Shown: positions 24,087-33,795, counted from the stretch's first letter. The stretch is DNA of 64,000 nt from Halomonas sp. HL-93 (GCF_900086985.1 NZ_LT593974.1:2790001-2854000); one strand, 5' to 3'. Notes: generated by a model not told the origin, from the letters alone. A program made the numbers and translations.

Positions 24087-26471
24087 TCAGCCCTTATTCG
24101 TTGATGGCTTACGCGGGCCTTGACGCGTGCGCCGAGGACCTCGGCGTGTATCGGGCTTGTCTTTACCACCACTGTTGGCCTTATTGCCCTCGGCCGATGG
24201 TTTCTTGCGCGGCTGGCGACGTGGGCGTGGCTTCTCGTCGGCAAGGCCGAAATCGATTTTGCGGTCGTCCATATCCACGCGCGCCACCTGGACGCTCAAC
24301 CCATCGCCTAAGCGGTAGGTAGTACCGGTGCGCTCGCCTTTAAGACGATGCTTTTCAGCTTCGTAGTGGTAATAGTCCGAGGGCAGCGATGTGACGTGCA
24401 CTAACCCTTCGACATAAAACGCATCCAGGCGGACGAACAAGCCAAACTGTGTCACCGATGCAATGGTGCCATCGAAAGTTTCGCCCAGCTTGTCGGACAT
24501 GAACTCGCACTTGAGCCAGCTCTCTACATCGCGCGTGGCGTCATCCGCGCGGCGCTCGGTCATGGAGCAATGTTCACCCAGCTCAAGCATCTGCTCGAAG
24601 GTGTACGGACACCATTTGCTCGGCGGTTCAACCGGCGCACCTTCGACCCGCAGCACGGTATTGGTTTGGCGCGGCCCGCGAATAACCGAGCGAATGGCCC
24701 GGTGCACCAGCAAATCAGGATAGCGACGAATCGGCGACGTAAAGTGCGCGTAGGCCTGATAGGCCAAGCCAAAGTGGCCTTCGTTTTGCGGCGAATAAAC
24801 CGCCTGATTCATCGAGCGCAGCATGACCGTCTGGATGATATCGAAGTCTGAACGGCCCGTAATCGTCTCGCGCAGCGCCTGGTAGTCCTGGGGTGTTGGC
24901 ATATCGCCACCGCCCACCGAGAGGCCTAGCTCGTTCAGGAAAAGACGTAGCTTATCGAGCCGTTCAGGCGTCGGCCGCTCGTGGATACGATAGAGCGCGG
25001 GCAGATCATGCTTATCCAGGAAACGCGCGGTCGCGACGTTGGCCGCCAGCATGCACTCTTCGATGATCTTGTGCGCATCGTTACGACTGCGCGGGACAAT
25101 TTTTTCGATTTTGCGCTCATCGTTGAAGATGATCGCCGTTTCGGTGGTATCAAAGTCAATCGCCCCGCGTTCTTCCCTGGCTTCGCGCAGCAACTGGTAT
25201 AGCTCATGAAGGCTTTCCAGCGGCTTGACTAGCCCCGCGTGTTCTTCGCGTAATGCCTGGCCCTCTTCGCTTTCCTTGTCGAGCATCGCCGCCACCTTGT
25301 TGTAAGTGAGGCGTGCGTGCGAGTTCATTACCGCTTCGTAAAAACGGTAGCGGCTGATGGCACCGGTCTTCGAGATATTCATCTCGCAGACCATGACCAG
25401 GCGATCGACATGCGGATTTAGCGAACAGAGTCCATTAGAAAGCAACTCAGGCAGCATGGGCACCACTTGGCCCGGGAAATATACCGAGTTACCCCGCGTG
25501 CGCGCTTCGTCATCCAGTGGCGTGCCGGGACGCACATAGTGCGAAACGTCAGCAATGGCCACCAGCAGCTTCCAACTGCCCGACTTGGTCTTCCAGGCAC
25601 AGACCGCATCATCGAAATCCTTGGCGGATTCGTCATCAATGGTGACCAGCGGCGTGTCGCGCAGATCTACCCGGTGCTGCTTATCGTCTTCGAGCACCTC
25701 AGCCGATATACCGCTCGTTTGGTCCAGGACTTCGGGCGGGAACTCAGCGGGGATCTCATAACTGCGAATGGCAATATCGATTTCCATGCCGGGATCCATA
25801 CGTTCGCCAAGTACTTCAATGACTTCGCCTACCGGCTGCACGCGAGTTTCGGGCTGCTTAACGATCTTGGCCGAGATCACCTGCCCGTCTTTAGCACCGC
25901 CGCAGGCACTATGTGGAATAATCACTTCCTGAGTAACACGCGGATTTTCCGGTATCAGGATGCCAAACTCGGGGGTATTGCTGCGGTAAACACCAACAAT
26001 GGTCTGCGTATTGCGCGAGATAACATCGGCAATCGTCGCTTCATCCCGGCCGCGGCGGTCACGCCCGCTAATACGTACCAGCACGTGGTCTCCATGGAAC
26101 ACGCGGCGCATTTGCCGGGGCGGCAATACCAGGTCAGGCTTTTTACCATCGTCACGCAATAGAAAACCGAAACCATCACGGTGGCCAAGCACCTTGCCTT
26201 TAATAAGGTCGAGCTTGTTGATCAGCGCATAGGCACCACGACGATCGCGCAGCACCTGCCCGTCGCGTTCCATGGCGGCCAAGCGACGGCGCACGGCTTC
26301 GTGGTGGTCCTCGTCTTCCAGGCCCAGCAGCTGGCTCATGTCTTCGTGGGTAACCGGCTTACCGTACTGCTCTAGCGCCGCCAGCAAATATTCGCGGCTC
26401 GGTGCGGGGTTGTCGTATTTATGCGCCTCGCGCTCGGCGTGCGGATCATCACTTAATGTCCAATACTTCAT
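24087..26471 (-). CDS. rnr: Ribonuclease R
   Basis: 794 residues. Order of domains: an N-terminal helix-turn-helix (residues about 20-80), cold-shock domains (KGKVLGHRDGFGFLLRDDG), the RNB exonuclease domain with the metal-binding aspartates in TIDDESAKDFDDAVC, an S1 domain near residues 645-725 (GETFDGTIASVTQFGLFVRLD), and a basic C-terminal tail rich in K, R and P. RNase R is a processive 3'-5' exonuclease that degrades structured RNA and acts in stress and rRNA quality control. Confidence 0.97.
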   Translation of the reverse strand: MKYWTLSDDPHAEREAHKYDNPAPSREYLLAALEQYGKPVTHEDMSQLLGLEDEDHHEAVRRRLAAMERDGQVLRDRRGAYALINKLDLIKGKVLGHRDGFGFLLRDDGKKPDLVLPPRQMRRVFHGDHVLVRISGRDRRGRDEATIADVISRNTQTIVGVYRSNTPEFGILIPENPRVTQEVIIPHSACGGAKDGQVISAKIVKQPETRVQPVGEVIEVLGERMDPGMEIDIAIRSYEIPAEFPPEVLDQTSGISAEVLEDDKQHRVDLRDTPLVTIDDESAKDFDDAVCAWKTKSGSWKLLVAIADVSHYVRPGTPLDDEARTRGNSVYFPGQVVPMLPELLSNGLCSLNPHVDRLVMVCEMNISKTGAISRYRFYEAVMNSHARLTYNKVAAMLDKESEEGQALREEHAGLVKPLESLHELYQLLREAREERGAIDFDTTETAIIFNDERKIEKIVPRSRNDAHKIIEECMLAANVATARFLDKHDLPALYRIHERPTPERLDKLRLFLNELGLSVGGGDMPTPQDYQALRETITGRSDFDIIQTVMLRSMNQAVYSPQNEGHFGLAYQAYAHFTSPIRRYPDLLVHRAIRSVIRGPRQTNTVLRVEGAPVEPPSKWCPYTFEQMLELGEHCSMTERRADDATRDVESWLKCEFMSDKLGETFDGTIASVTQFGLFVRLDAFYVEGLVHVTSLPSDYYHYEAEKHRLKGERTGTTYRLGDGLSVQVARVDMDDRKIDFGLADEKPRPRRQPRKKPSAEGNKANSGGKDKPDTRRGPRRTRQGPRKPSTNKG

Positions 26472-26674
26472 GCGATCAACATCCTTGATAGCGTTGGCGG
26501 GAGGCGTAAAAGCGCGGACGCAGTATGTCGCGCGTGGGGGTTTTCAGCATTCGCCCGGCTGAAAAAAGTCATATTTTGTTTGGTCATAGCGCTAGTATAG
26601 CGCCGTGGCGTCCATCACCCAACCACCTAGGCTATGATTCTCGTATCAACGCGTTAAAAACCCATGTTTAACGC

Positions 26675-26702
26675 TTGCATTTAACCATTACACGGGTATC
26701 AT
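26675..26702 (+). promoter_or_regulatory. Promoter of the tRNA-Leu cluster
   Basis: TTGCAT (26675-26680) and TATCAT (26697-26702) with a 16-base spacer; the first tRNA begins 12 bases past the -10, and the bases between are GC-rich (ACGCGCC), as expected for a stringently controlled stable-RNA promoter. Confidence 0.75.
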
Positions 26703-26713
26703 ACGCGCCACTT

Positions 26714-26800
26714 GCCCAGATGGCGGAATTGGTAGACGCGCTAGCTTCAGGTGCTAGTGTCCGTATGGACGTGGAGGTTCAAGTCCTCTTCTGGGCACCA
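26714..26800 (+). tRNA. tRNA-Leu (CAG), copy 1
   Basis: 87 bases including an encoded CCA end. The anticodon stem CTAGC/GCTAG encloses the loop TTCAGGT with anticodon CAG, reading CUG. It has the long variable arm of class II tRNAs (TGTCCGTATGGACG). The acceptor stem is GCCCAGA/TCTGGGC, differing from the other two copies by one compensated A-T for G-C pair. Confidence 0.97.
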
Positions 26801-26857
26801 ATCAACTTTGTGTTATCCCCTTTTCACACGTTGATTGGTATTATCAAGTTGTTGTTC

Positions 26858-26944
26858 GCCCAGGTGGCGGAATTGGTAGACGCGCTAGCTTCAGGTGCTA
26901 GTGTCCGTATGGACGTGGAGGTTCAAGTCCTCTCCTGGGCACCA
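26858..26944 (+). tRNA. tRNA-Leu (CAG), copy 2
   Basis: 87 bases with encoded CCA, 57 bases after copy 1. Same anticodon CAG and variable arm; the acceptor stem is GCCCAGG/CCTGGGC. Confidence 0.97.
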
Positions 26945-26977
26945 ATCGAACACAACTCGCAAGACCAAAAATGATGC

Positions 26978-27064
26978 GCCCAGGTGGCGGAATTGGTAGA
27001 CGCGCTAGCTTCAGGTGCTAGTGTCCGTACGGACGTGGAGGTTCAAGTCCTCTCCTGGGCACCA
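26978..27064 (+). tRNA. tRNA-Leu (CAG), copy 3
   Basis: 87 bases with encoded CCA, 33 bases after copy 2. It is identical to copy 2 except for one base in the tip of the variable arm (GTACGG for GTATGG). The three copies were probably made by tandem duplication and are read as one transcript. Confidence 0.97.
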
Positions 27065-27106
27065 TAGAACTGTGCCTTGCATCATTCAGTCGCTTAAATT
27101 ACTCAC

Positions 27107-27967
27107 TTATTGATAGCGCCCAGGTTTTTTAGCTACTTCCTCCAGCGCCCAGCCGTCGGTGCTGACCTCGCTTTCCAAGACACTCTCTACTTCGTCATTC
27201 AGCTCGGGAAAGAAGTCCAAACCGGTTTGTGCTTCTACGTCGTCAATGCTGACCAGATAGTCGTCCAGCGGTTCATTGCCGCGTACGTCCTGGGGCATGA
27301 TAAACGCCAGCGCCAGCGGTGCTTCATCGTGGGGCGCCACGATGATTTTGTAGAACGCTTCCGGCACTTCGACCAAGCCCACCCGATTAAACACGTTATC
27401 CATAAAGTTCTCTGGGAAAACTGGGCCGGTAATAATTTGCAAGCGATCATACCGCGGCGCGAAATGATCCATCACGGCTTCTTCTAAACGCTGCCAGAGC
27501 TGGCGGTTTAGATTGGGCCGCTGGGGCGTCATATTACTCATGTAAAACGTATCAAACTGGGCGCTACGTCCGTGAACGGCGGCAATGGCATAGTTGGGGG
27601 CAAGATGACCGCGATCATAGCCGCTGCCCGAATAGCTGTCGGTGCCCACCGGCCATATTGTTCGCCAATCGGGCCGAAAGTCGGGTCGTGAGCCAATACG
27701 CGTATCGTCAACGGCAGCGACCTGATAGCTGACCCAAAGCGGATTGACGCGAACGTCCGACCAACCGACCAGATAACCGTCATTGCGCAGCACGCGGTGG
27801 AACGAGGTCAGGCTAAGCGCTTCCCAGGTGGGCACGCCTTGCCAGGTGTAGGCGTCCTTGTGCTGGCGTTCCTGGTACTGCCATAGCACGGTCCCCAGCA
27901 CCACAAACAGCACGAGAATCGCTATTCGTCTGGCCTGCCGACGCCAACCTAAGCGCAATCTAGTCAC
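27107..27967 (-). CDS. Membrane-anchored DNA/RNA non-specific endonuclease (NUC family)
   Basis: I prefer the GTG at 27967 because GGAG lies eight bases before it, giving 286 residues; a GTG at 27973 is the alternative. The N-terminus is basic and then hydrophobic (RIAILVLFVVLGTVLWQY), a signal anchor or uncleaved signal, placing the enzyme outside the cytoplasm. The catalytic motif is YDRGHLAPN, the NUC1/Serratia nuclease DRGH with the general-base His, followed by FYMSNMTPQRPNLNRQLW with the metal-binding Asn. It would digest extracytoplasmic DNA or RNA, for example for phosphate scavenging. Convergent to the tRNA cluster. Confidence 0.9.
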   Translation of the reverse strand: MTRLRLGWRRQARRIAILVLFVVLGTVLWQYQERQHKDAYTWQGVPTWEALSLTSFHRVLRNDGYLVGWSDVRVNPLWVSYQVAAVDDTRIGSRPDFRPDWRTIWPVGTDSYSGSGYDRGHLAPNYAIAAVHGRSAQFDTFYMSNMTPQRPNLNRQLWQRLEEAVMDHFAPRYDRLQIITGPVFPENFMDNVFNRVGLVEVPEAFYKIIVAPHDEAPLALAFIMPQDVRGNEPLDDYLVSIDDVEAQTGLDFFPELNDEVESVLESEVSTDGWALEEVAKKPGRYQ

Positions 27968-28018
27968 TACCACAACTCCACATCAGCGACGGTCAAGCGA
28001 CGCATGGTCAAGGGCACG

Positions 28019-28294
28019 TTACCAGCCGAGTGAAAACATGGTTTCCAGATCGTGGCGAGAATGCACCTGCATGGCGTTGAGCGTTTCGGTATCGCTGATA
28101 CCTTCTACGGCATTGAGTCGTTCGGTGACAAGGTCGGCCAGGCTTTCAAAATCACGAGTCCGTGCGATAGCGACTAAATCGTAGCGGCCGCAGGTCGAGT
28201 ACACTTCGCTGATGCCGTCGACATCCGCCAAGCGCTCCGCGACGGCCTTGACTTGGCCTTTCTCGGTATTGATTAGGATGACTGCGTTTTGCAT
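28019..28294 (-). CDS. Stand-alone Lrp/AsnC ligand-binding (RAM) domain protein
   Basis: 91 residues that cover only the RAM half of an Lrp/AsnC regulator (AVILINTEKGQVKAVAERLADVDGISEVYSTCGRYDLVAIARTRDFESLADLVTERL). There is no helix-turn-helix. Stand-alone RAM proteins bind amino acids or similar effectors and form ring-shaped oligomers; some partner with full-length Lrp proteins. No target is visible nearby. Confidence 0.85.
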   Translation of the reverse strand: MQNAVILINTEKGQVKAVAERLADVDGISEVYSTCGRYDLVAIARTRDFESLADLVTERLNAVEGISDTETLNAMQVHSRHDLETMFSLGW

Positions 28295-28518
28295 CGCGCC
28301 CTCATGAACTGTCGGTGTTGGATATGGTCCTATAAGGGCAAGAGTATAACAGGGCCCTGGCAGCGGGCGTAATAGCGATAAGATAGCGGCGCTAAAATAG
28401 TGACACCAAAATAGTCACTCTCTCGGCGCGACCGATTGTCGCTAACGCGTTCAGGGTATTCGCACTCCGCGAGGAGTTCCGCTAGCATGCAATTGTGCGC
28501 TTATTACATGCAGCGCTG

Positions 28519-28524
28519 TATAAT
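28519..28524 (+). promoter_or_regulatory. Candidate -10 of the HiPIP gene
   Basis: A consensus TATAAT lies 52 bases before the ATG. The best -35-like hexamer, TTGTGC at 28493-28498, is 20 bases away, which is too far for a standard promoter, so an activator or another sigma factor may be involved. Confidence 0.4.
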
Positions 28525-28575
28525 AAATAATAGACACCGTGACACTACGTCAGCAAATGACGACAAGGAGTAACC

Positions 28576-28890
28576 ATGGCTAACCAAAGCCGACGTGCCT
28601 TCATGCGTTCCAGCATGCTAAGCCTTGCTGCCCTGCCGCTTGGCGCGGGTATCTTGTCTAAAACAGCCTTTGCGCAAGAGTTGCCGCGGCTGGATCCTTC
28701 CGCGAGTAATGCCCAAGCGTTGAACTATGTGGAAGACGCAGCGGATGCCAGCGATCATCCTGCCTATGAAGAGGGTCAGCGCTGCGATAACTGCATGTTC
28801 TACTCCGCCGATAACGAGGGATGCCAGCTTTTCCCGGAAAATAGCGTAGAACCCGCCGGTTGGTGCCAGTCCTGGGTCGAACAGGGCTAG
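28576..28890 (+). CDS. High-potential iron-sulfur protein (HiPIP)
   Basis: 104 residues. A twin-arginine signal (SRRAFMRSSMLSLAALPLGAG, cleavage near AFAQE) shows folded export to the periplasm with the cluster inserted. The mature part carries the four [4Fe-4S] ligands in CDNCMFY, GCQLF and GWCQSW, the HiPIP spacing. HiPIPs carry electrons at high potential, best known from purple phototrophs but also used in respiration to feed terminal oxidases. AAGGAG precedes the ATG; a hairpin follows the gene. Confidence 0.96.
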   Translation: MANQSRRAFMRSSMLSLAALPLGAGILSKTAFAQELPRLDPSASNAQALNYVEDAADASDHPAYEEGQRCDNCMFYSADNEGCQLFPENSVEPAGWCQSWVEQG

Positions 28891-28907
28891 GCCAACTCCT
28901 CGACACC

Positions 28908-28944
28908 GGCAGAGACGCCATGCGCCTCTGCCCTAATGTTTTCT
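28908..28944 (+). terminator. Probable terminator after HiPIP
   Basis: GGCAGAG (28908-28914) pairs with CTCTGCC (28926-28932) around an 11-base loop that can pair further (GCGC bases), followed by a T-rich tail. It overlaps the last part of the gap before the convergent SpoVR gene. Confidence 0.6.
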
Positions 28945-28955
28945 TCTGCCTTACC

Positions 28956-30521
28956 TCATTCTTCGCCTTGAGGAATTTCCTCGACAGGCCACCGGTAACG
29001 CCGCGTAACGCGCCCCTCTTCCATCGAGACCAAGTGAACGGGGAAGCCCCACAGCTTTTGCAAATGCCGAATGACAGGGTACACGCTACGTGCCAGCGGG
29101 CGGCGGCTATCTTGGACATGATGCAGTGTGAGCGAGCGATCACCACGAATCGCGGCTTCAACGACTTGGATATTAGGCTCACGCACCGATAACGCATATT
29201 GGGTTGCCAGTGCATCGCGCACCTGCCGGTAGCCCTGTTCATTGTGAATGGCCGCCACCTCCAACATTTCCTCCTGATCATCATCGACCACCAGAAACAG
29301 TTTGTGATCACGCATCACCTTGGGTGACAGAAACTGCTGAATAAACGACTCGTCCTTAAAATTACGCATCGCAAACTCAATCGTGTCGCGCCAGGGCGAG
29401 CCGGCGATATCAGGAAACCATTCGCGGTCCTCTTCGGTGGGCGTCTCGCAGATACGCTTGATGTCCATAAAAATGGCGAAGCCCAGCGCGTAGGGGTTAA
29501 TGCCGCTGTAGTAGGGGCTATCAAAGGCTGGCTGGTTAATCACCGCCGCATGGGACTGTAAAAACTCAAGCATCAGACCCTCATCGACATTGCCGTCATC
29601 GTAGAGCCGGTTCATTAACGTGTAGTGCCAGAAACATGCCCAGCCTTCGTTCATTACCTGGGTTTGCCGTTGAGGATAAAAATACTGCGCCAGTTTACGC
29701 ACGATCCGCACGATTTCCCGCTGCCAGGGGGCCAGCAACGGCGCATTTTTCTCAATAAAATAGAGCAGGTTTTCCTGGGGTTCGGGCGGGTAGCGCCCGC
29801 CGCTATGCAGCCCAAGCGGATCATCTTCTTCAGGCGACAAACTACCGGGCAACGATTCGCTACCTTCCGGGCTGTCGGGAATCGTACGCCACAGCAGGTT
29901 CACCTGCGTTTGCAGATAGGCCTCGCGTTCCTCCTGGCGCTTGGCTTCTTCTTCCGCCGAAATAGGCGACGGCCGCTTGTAACGATCTACTCCATAGTTT
30001 TGTAGCGCATGGCAGGCATCCAGCAACTGCTCGACGGCCTGAACGCCGTGGCGCTCCTCGCACCGGGCAATGTACTGGCGGGCAAAGACCAGATAATCAA
30101 CGATGGACTCTGCATCCGTCCAGGTGCGGAACAGGTAATTGCCTTTAAAAAAGGAGTTGTGGCCGTAGCAGGCGTGGGCCATCACCAGCACCTGCATCAT
30201 CAGAGTGTTCTCCTCCATCAGGTAGGCGATGCAGGGATTGGAATTGATAACCAACTCGTAGGCCAGCCCCATTTGGCCGCGCTTGTAAGCCTGCTCTACC
30301 GCTAAAAACTGCTTACCGAATGACCAGTGGTGGTAGCCCACCGGCATGCCGACGCTGGCGTAGGCGTCCATCATTTGCTCGGTAGTGATCAATTCAATCT
30401 GGTTCGGGTAGGTATCCAACCGGTATTCGTCAGCCAGGCGCGCAAGCTCCGCATCAAAACGCTCAAGCACGCTGAAGTTCCAATCGGAACCGGTCGCAAT
30501 CGGCTTACGGGTGGCATTCAT
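28956..30521 (-). CDS. ycgB: SpoVR-family protein (YcgB)
   Basis: 521 residues covering the whole SpoVR domain: SDWNFSVLERFDAELARLADEYRLDTYPNQIELITTEQMMDAYASVGMPVGYHHWSFGKQF at the start, then NEGWACFWHYTLMNRLYD and YALGFAIFMDIKRICETP. The family is named for a Bacillus spore cortex protein but occurs widely in non-sporeformers. It is the third gene of the yeaG-yeaH-ycgB set, which is induced by starvation and stationary phase in enterics. AGGAG precedes the ATG. Confidence 0.95.
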   Translation of the reverse strand: MNATRKPIATGSDWNFSVLERFDAELARLADEYRLDTYPNQIELITTEQMMDAYASVGMPVGYHHWSFGKQFLAVEQAYKRGQMGLAYELVINSNPCIAYLMEENTLMMQVLVMAHACYGHNSFFKGNYLFRTWTDAESIVDYLVFARQYIARCEERHGVQAVEQLLDACHALQNYGVDRYKRPSPISAEEEAKRQEEREAYLQTQVNLLWRTIPDSPEGSESLPGSLSPEEDDPLGLHSGGRYPPEPQENLLYFIEKNAPLLAPWQREIVRIVRKLAQYFYPQRQTQVMNEGWACFWHYTLMNRLYDDGNVDEGLMLEFLQSHAAVINQPAFDSPYYSGINPYALGFAIFMDIKRICETPTEEDREWFPDIAGSPWRDTIEFAMRNFKDESFIQQFLSPKVMRDHKLFLVVDDDQEEMLEVAAIHNEQGYRQVRDALATQYALSVREPNIQVVEAAIRGDRSLTLHHVQDSRRPLARSVYPVIRHLQKLWGFPVHLVSMEEGRVTRRYRWPVEEIPQGEE

Positions 30522-30547
30522 AGCGCACTCCTCAACTCAACGGGCGG

Positions 30548-31837
30548 TCAGCGCTGCTGGCTTAAGCGGCGCTTAAACAGTTCACGGAAGACGGGGTAGA
30601 TATCCCCGGCATCGACAATTTGACGCATGGCAAATTGCTCGGGAAAGTGAGACGCCACCGTTTCATACTCCTGCCAAAGCGACTGATGATCATGCGGGGT
30701 GATTTCCACATAGGCGTAATACTGAAGCTGGGGCATCAGCTGCTTGACCAGCAGGTCACGGCACACGTTTGAATCATCATCCCAGTTGTCGCCATCGGAG
30801 GCCTGGGCGACATACAGGTTCCATTGCCCCACCGGGTAACGCTTTTCAATAATGCTGTTCACCAAAGTGAGTGCGCTGGAGACAATCGTCCCGCCGGTTT
30901 CTCGTGAGTAGAAAAACTCTTCCTCGCTGACCTCCCGAGCAGCCGTGTGGTGGCGAACAAACACAAGCTCGACTTTCTCGTAATGCTTCTCCAAAAACAG
31001 ATACAGCAGTAGAAAAAAACGCTTGGCGATGTCTTTGTGGTTTTGTGTCATGGACCCTGAGACGTCCATGACACAGAACATTACCGCTTGGCTTGAGGGT
31101 TGCGGCTGCGCGGCCAATTGGTGATAACGCAGGTCGTAGGTGTCAATAAACGGCACCGCTTCAATGCGTTTTTCCAAACGCTCAATTTCTGCCTTTAGCT
31201 CGGCGATTCGGGCCGGATTGCGCAGCACGGAGTCTTTGCGCTCTTCAGCCTCGAGCGCTTGCTGGGCTTCTTTCAGGGCTCGCTTAATCGGGGCACGCAT
31301 GGCGATCCGGCGCGCATACGCCTCGCGCATCGAACGGGTAATACTGATGCGCGAAGGTACCCCGTCACGCGCCAGCCCCGCTCTAACCATTTTGATTTCC
31401 TGCAGTGACTTGAGCGGTTTACGCTGCAAGTGAGGAAGTTCCAGCCCATCAAAGACGAACTCCAAGAACTCCTCGCGGCTCAGAGTGAAAGCGAATTCGT
31501 CGGTGCCCTCTCCTTGATTGGAAGCACCGCCTTCGCCCGACCCACCACTTCCTCCCTGGCCAGGCGGGCGGCGGATCTTATCCCCCGCCAGGAACTCTTT
31601 GTTGCCAGGCGATACGATTTCGCGTGCGCCCCCCGGCCCATGTTGAAACACCGGTTCGGAGATATCCTTGGTAGGGATCGAAATCTTCTCGCCCCGCTCC
31701 ATATCGGTGATCGAGCGGCGGTTAACCGCCTCCTCTACCGAACGCTTGATGTGTTTACGATAGCGCTCCAGAAAGCGCTGTCGGTTGACCGCGCTCTTGT
31801 GCTTGGCGTTGGGCCTGCGATCGATGAAGTAGGTCAT
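30548..31837 (-). CDS. yeaH: DUF444 / von Willebrand A-like protein YeaH
   Basis: 429 residues starting [34 protein letters not shown], the YeaH/YhbH signature. A Gly-rich linker sits near residue 93-110, and a VWA-like domain carries the MIDAS motif DVSGSMTQ at about residue 263 and the TGGT loop ([13 protein letters not shown]). It lies between yeaG and ycgB with short gaps and is presumed to work with the YeaG kinase. Confidence 0.95.
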   Translation of the reverse strand: MTYFIDRRPNAKHKSAVNRQRFLERYRKHIKRSVEEAVNRRSITDMERGEKISIPTKDISEPVFQHGPGGAREIVSPGNKEFLAGDKIRRPPGQGGSGGSGEGGASNQGEGTDEFAFTLSREEFLEFVFDGLELPHLQRKPLKSLQEIKMVRAGLARDGVPSRISITRSMREAYARRIAMRAPIKRALKEAQQALEAEERKDSVLRNPARIAELKAEIERLEKRIEAVPFIDTYDLRYHQLAAQPQPSSQAVMFCVMDVSGSMTQNHKDIAKRFFLLLYLFLEKHYEKVELVFVRHHTAAREVSEEEFFYSRETGGTIVSSALTLVNSIIEKRYPVGQWNLYVAQASDGDNWDDDSNVCRDLLVKQLMPQLQYYAYVEITPHDHQSLWQEYETVASHFPEQFAMRQIVDAGDIYPVFRELFKRRLSQQR

Positions 31838-31872
31838 AAGACCTCCTTAGCTCTTGTCTAAAGCGCCAGCCA

Positions 31873-33795
31873 CTACTGAGACTTGCGCACGCGCAGGTAC
31901 CATTCTGACAATAGCCGCACCTGTTTTTCGGTGTAGCCACGATCCACCATCCGCGCGACGAAATCTTCGTGCTTTTTCTGGTCCGATTTGGACGCTTTGG
32001 CATTGAAAGAGATCACCGGCAACAGCTCTTCGGTATTGGCGAACATCTTATGCTCGATGACGCCTTTGAGCTTTTCGTAGGACTGCCAACTGGGGTTCAT
32101 GCCGTTATTTTGCGCACGCGCGCGCAGCACAAAGTTGACCACTTCGTGGCGGAAGTCTTTGGGGTTGGAGATACCCGCCGGCTTCTCGATTTTTTCCAGA
32201 TCTTCGTTGAGTGCCTGGCGGTCGAGCAGTTCACCAGTCTCGGGGTCGCGGTATTCCTGATCCTGAATCCAGAAGTCCGCATAGGTGACGTAACGGTCAA
32301 AAATATTTTGCCCGTAGTCGCTGTAGGACTCGAGATAGGCGGTCTGGATCTCCTTGCCGATAAACTCGACATAGCGCGGTGCCAGAAACTCCTTGATAAA
32401 GCCGATGTAGCGTTCAAAGGCTTCAGAGGGTAGCTGCTCACGTTCCAACGCCTGTTCCAGCACGTACAGCAAATGCACTGGGTTAGCCGCCGTTTCCGTG
32501 CCATCAAAGTTGAACACCTTGGAGAGAATCTTAAACGCAAAGCGGGTTGATAGCCCCTGCATACCTTCATCCACCCCGGCGGCGTCGCGGTATTCCTGAA
32601 TCGACTTGGCACGCGGGTCGGTATCCTTGAGATTTTCGCCGTCGTAGACGCGCATCTTCGAATAGATACTCGAGTTTTCGGGCACTTTCAGCCGCGAAAG
32701 CACCGAAAATTGCGCCAGCATGCGTAGCGTATCCGGCGCGCAGGGCGCGGCATTAAGCGACGAGTCTTCAAGCAGCTTCTGGTAAATCTTGATTTCTTCG
32801 GTGACCCGCAGGCAATAAGGCACCTTGACGATATACACCCGGTCAAGAAACGCCTCATTGTTGCGGTTATTGCGGAACGCCTGCCACTCGGATTCGTTGG
32901 AGTGGGCAAGAATGACACCGTCAAAGGGAATCGCCCCCATGCCTTCGGTGGGGTTGTAGTTGCCCTCCTGGGTGGCCGTTAACAGCGGATGCAGCACCTT
33001 GATGGGTGCCTTGAACATCTCGACGAACTCCATCAACCCCTGGTTGGCGCGGCATAGCCCGCCGGAGAAGCTGTAGGCATCGGGGTCATCCTGGGAGTAG
33101 AGCTCTAACTGACGGATATCGACCTTGCCGACCAGGGACGAGATATCCTGGTTATTCTCATCCCCCGGCTCGGTTTTGGAGATCGCAATCTGATTCAACC
33201 GCGAGGGATATAAGCGCACTACCCGAAACTGGGAAATATCGCCGCCGTACTCCTTCAACCGCTTGGCCGCCCAGGGCGACATGACACTTTTGAGGTAACG
33301 CGGGGCAATGCCGTACTCTTTTTCGAGCAGCTCACCGTCTTCTTCGGGAGAAAATAATCCCAATGGTGATTCGTATACCGGCGAGTCTTTAATGGCATAG
33401 AACGGGATACGTTCCATTAACAGTTTGAGACGCTCCGCCAGGGACGATTTGCCGCCCCCCACCGGACCCAGCAGGTAGAGTATCTGCTTGCGCTCCTCAA
33501 GCCCCTGCGCCGCATGGCGGAAGTAGGACACAATCTGCTCGATGGCTTCTTCCATGCCGTGAAACTCGGCAAACGCCGGGTAGCGCCGAATCACCTTATT
33601 GGAAAAAATGCGCGAGAGACGCGAATCTTTAGCGGTGTCGATGACCTCAGGCTCACCAATCGCCTCCAGCATGCGCTCGGCAGCGCTGGCATAAACCTTA
33701 GGGTCACGACGGCATAGCGCCAAATATTCCTCAAGGCTCATGTCTTCTTGCTGAACGCGGGCAAAACGGTCTTGAACGTGATCAAAGATGCTCAT
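31873..33795 (-). CDS. yeaG: PrkA-type serine protein kinase YeaG
   Basis: 640 residues. The N-terminal PrkA AAA domain contains the P-loop LLGPVGGGKSSLAERLK near residue 110 and VILAHSNESEW; the C-terminal PrkA kinase-like part is around residues 390-640. In E. coli the protein contributes to nitrogen-starvation and stationary-phase survival. First gene of the operon; GGAG lies just before the ATG. In the upstream gap the stretch GACTATGCTGATAA on the coding strand resembles a sigma-S -10, which fits the known regulation but is only suggestive. Confidence 0.95.
   Translation of the reverse strand: MSIFDHVQDRFARVQQEDMSLEEYLALCRRDPKVYASAAERMLEAIGEPEVIDTAKDSRLSRIFSNKVIRRYPAFAEFHGMEEAIEQIVSYFRHAAQGLEERKQILYLLGPVGGGKSSLAERLKLLMERIPFYAIKDSPVYESPLGLFSPEEDGELLEKEYGIAPRYLKSVMSPWAAKRLKEYGGDISQFRVVRLYPSRLNQIAISKTEPGDENNQDISSLVGKVDIRQLELYSQDDPDAYSFSGGLCRANQGLMEFVEMFKAPIKVLHPLLTATQEGNYNPTEGMGAIPFDGVILAHSNESEWQAFRNNRNNEAFLDRVYIVKVPYCLRVTEEIKIYQKLLEDSSLNAAPCAPDTLRMLAQFSVLSRLKVPENSSIYSKMRVYDGENLKDTDPRAKSIQEYRDAAGVDEGMQGLSTRFAFKILSKVFNFDGTETAANPVHLLYVLEQALEREQLPSEAFERYIGFIKEFLAPRYVEFIGKEIQTAYLESYSDYGQNIFDRYVTYADFWIQDQEYRDPETGELLDRQALNEDLEKIEKPAGISNPKDFRHEVVNFVLRARAQNNGMNPSWQSYEKLKGVIEHKMFANTEELLPVISFNAKASKSDQKKHEDFVARMVDRGYTEKQVRLLSEWYLRVRKSQ

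Noticed and set aside
25467..26162. A 231-codon plus-strand frame antisense to rnr
   Set aside because: It lies wholly within the RNase R gene, whose protein sequence is clearly conserved; long antisense frames are expected in GC-rich genes.
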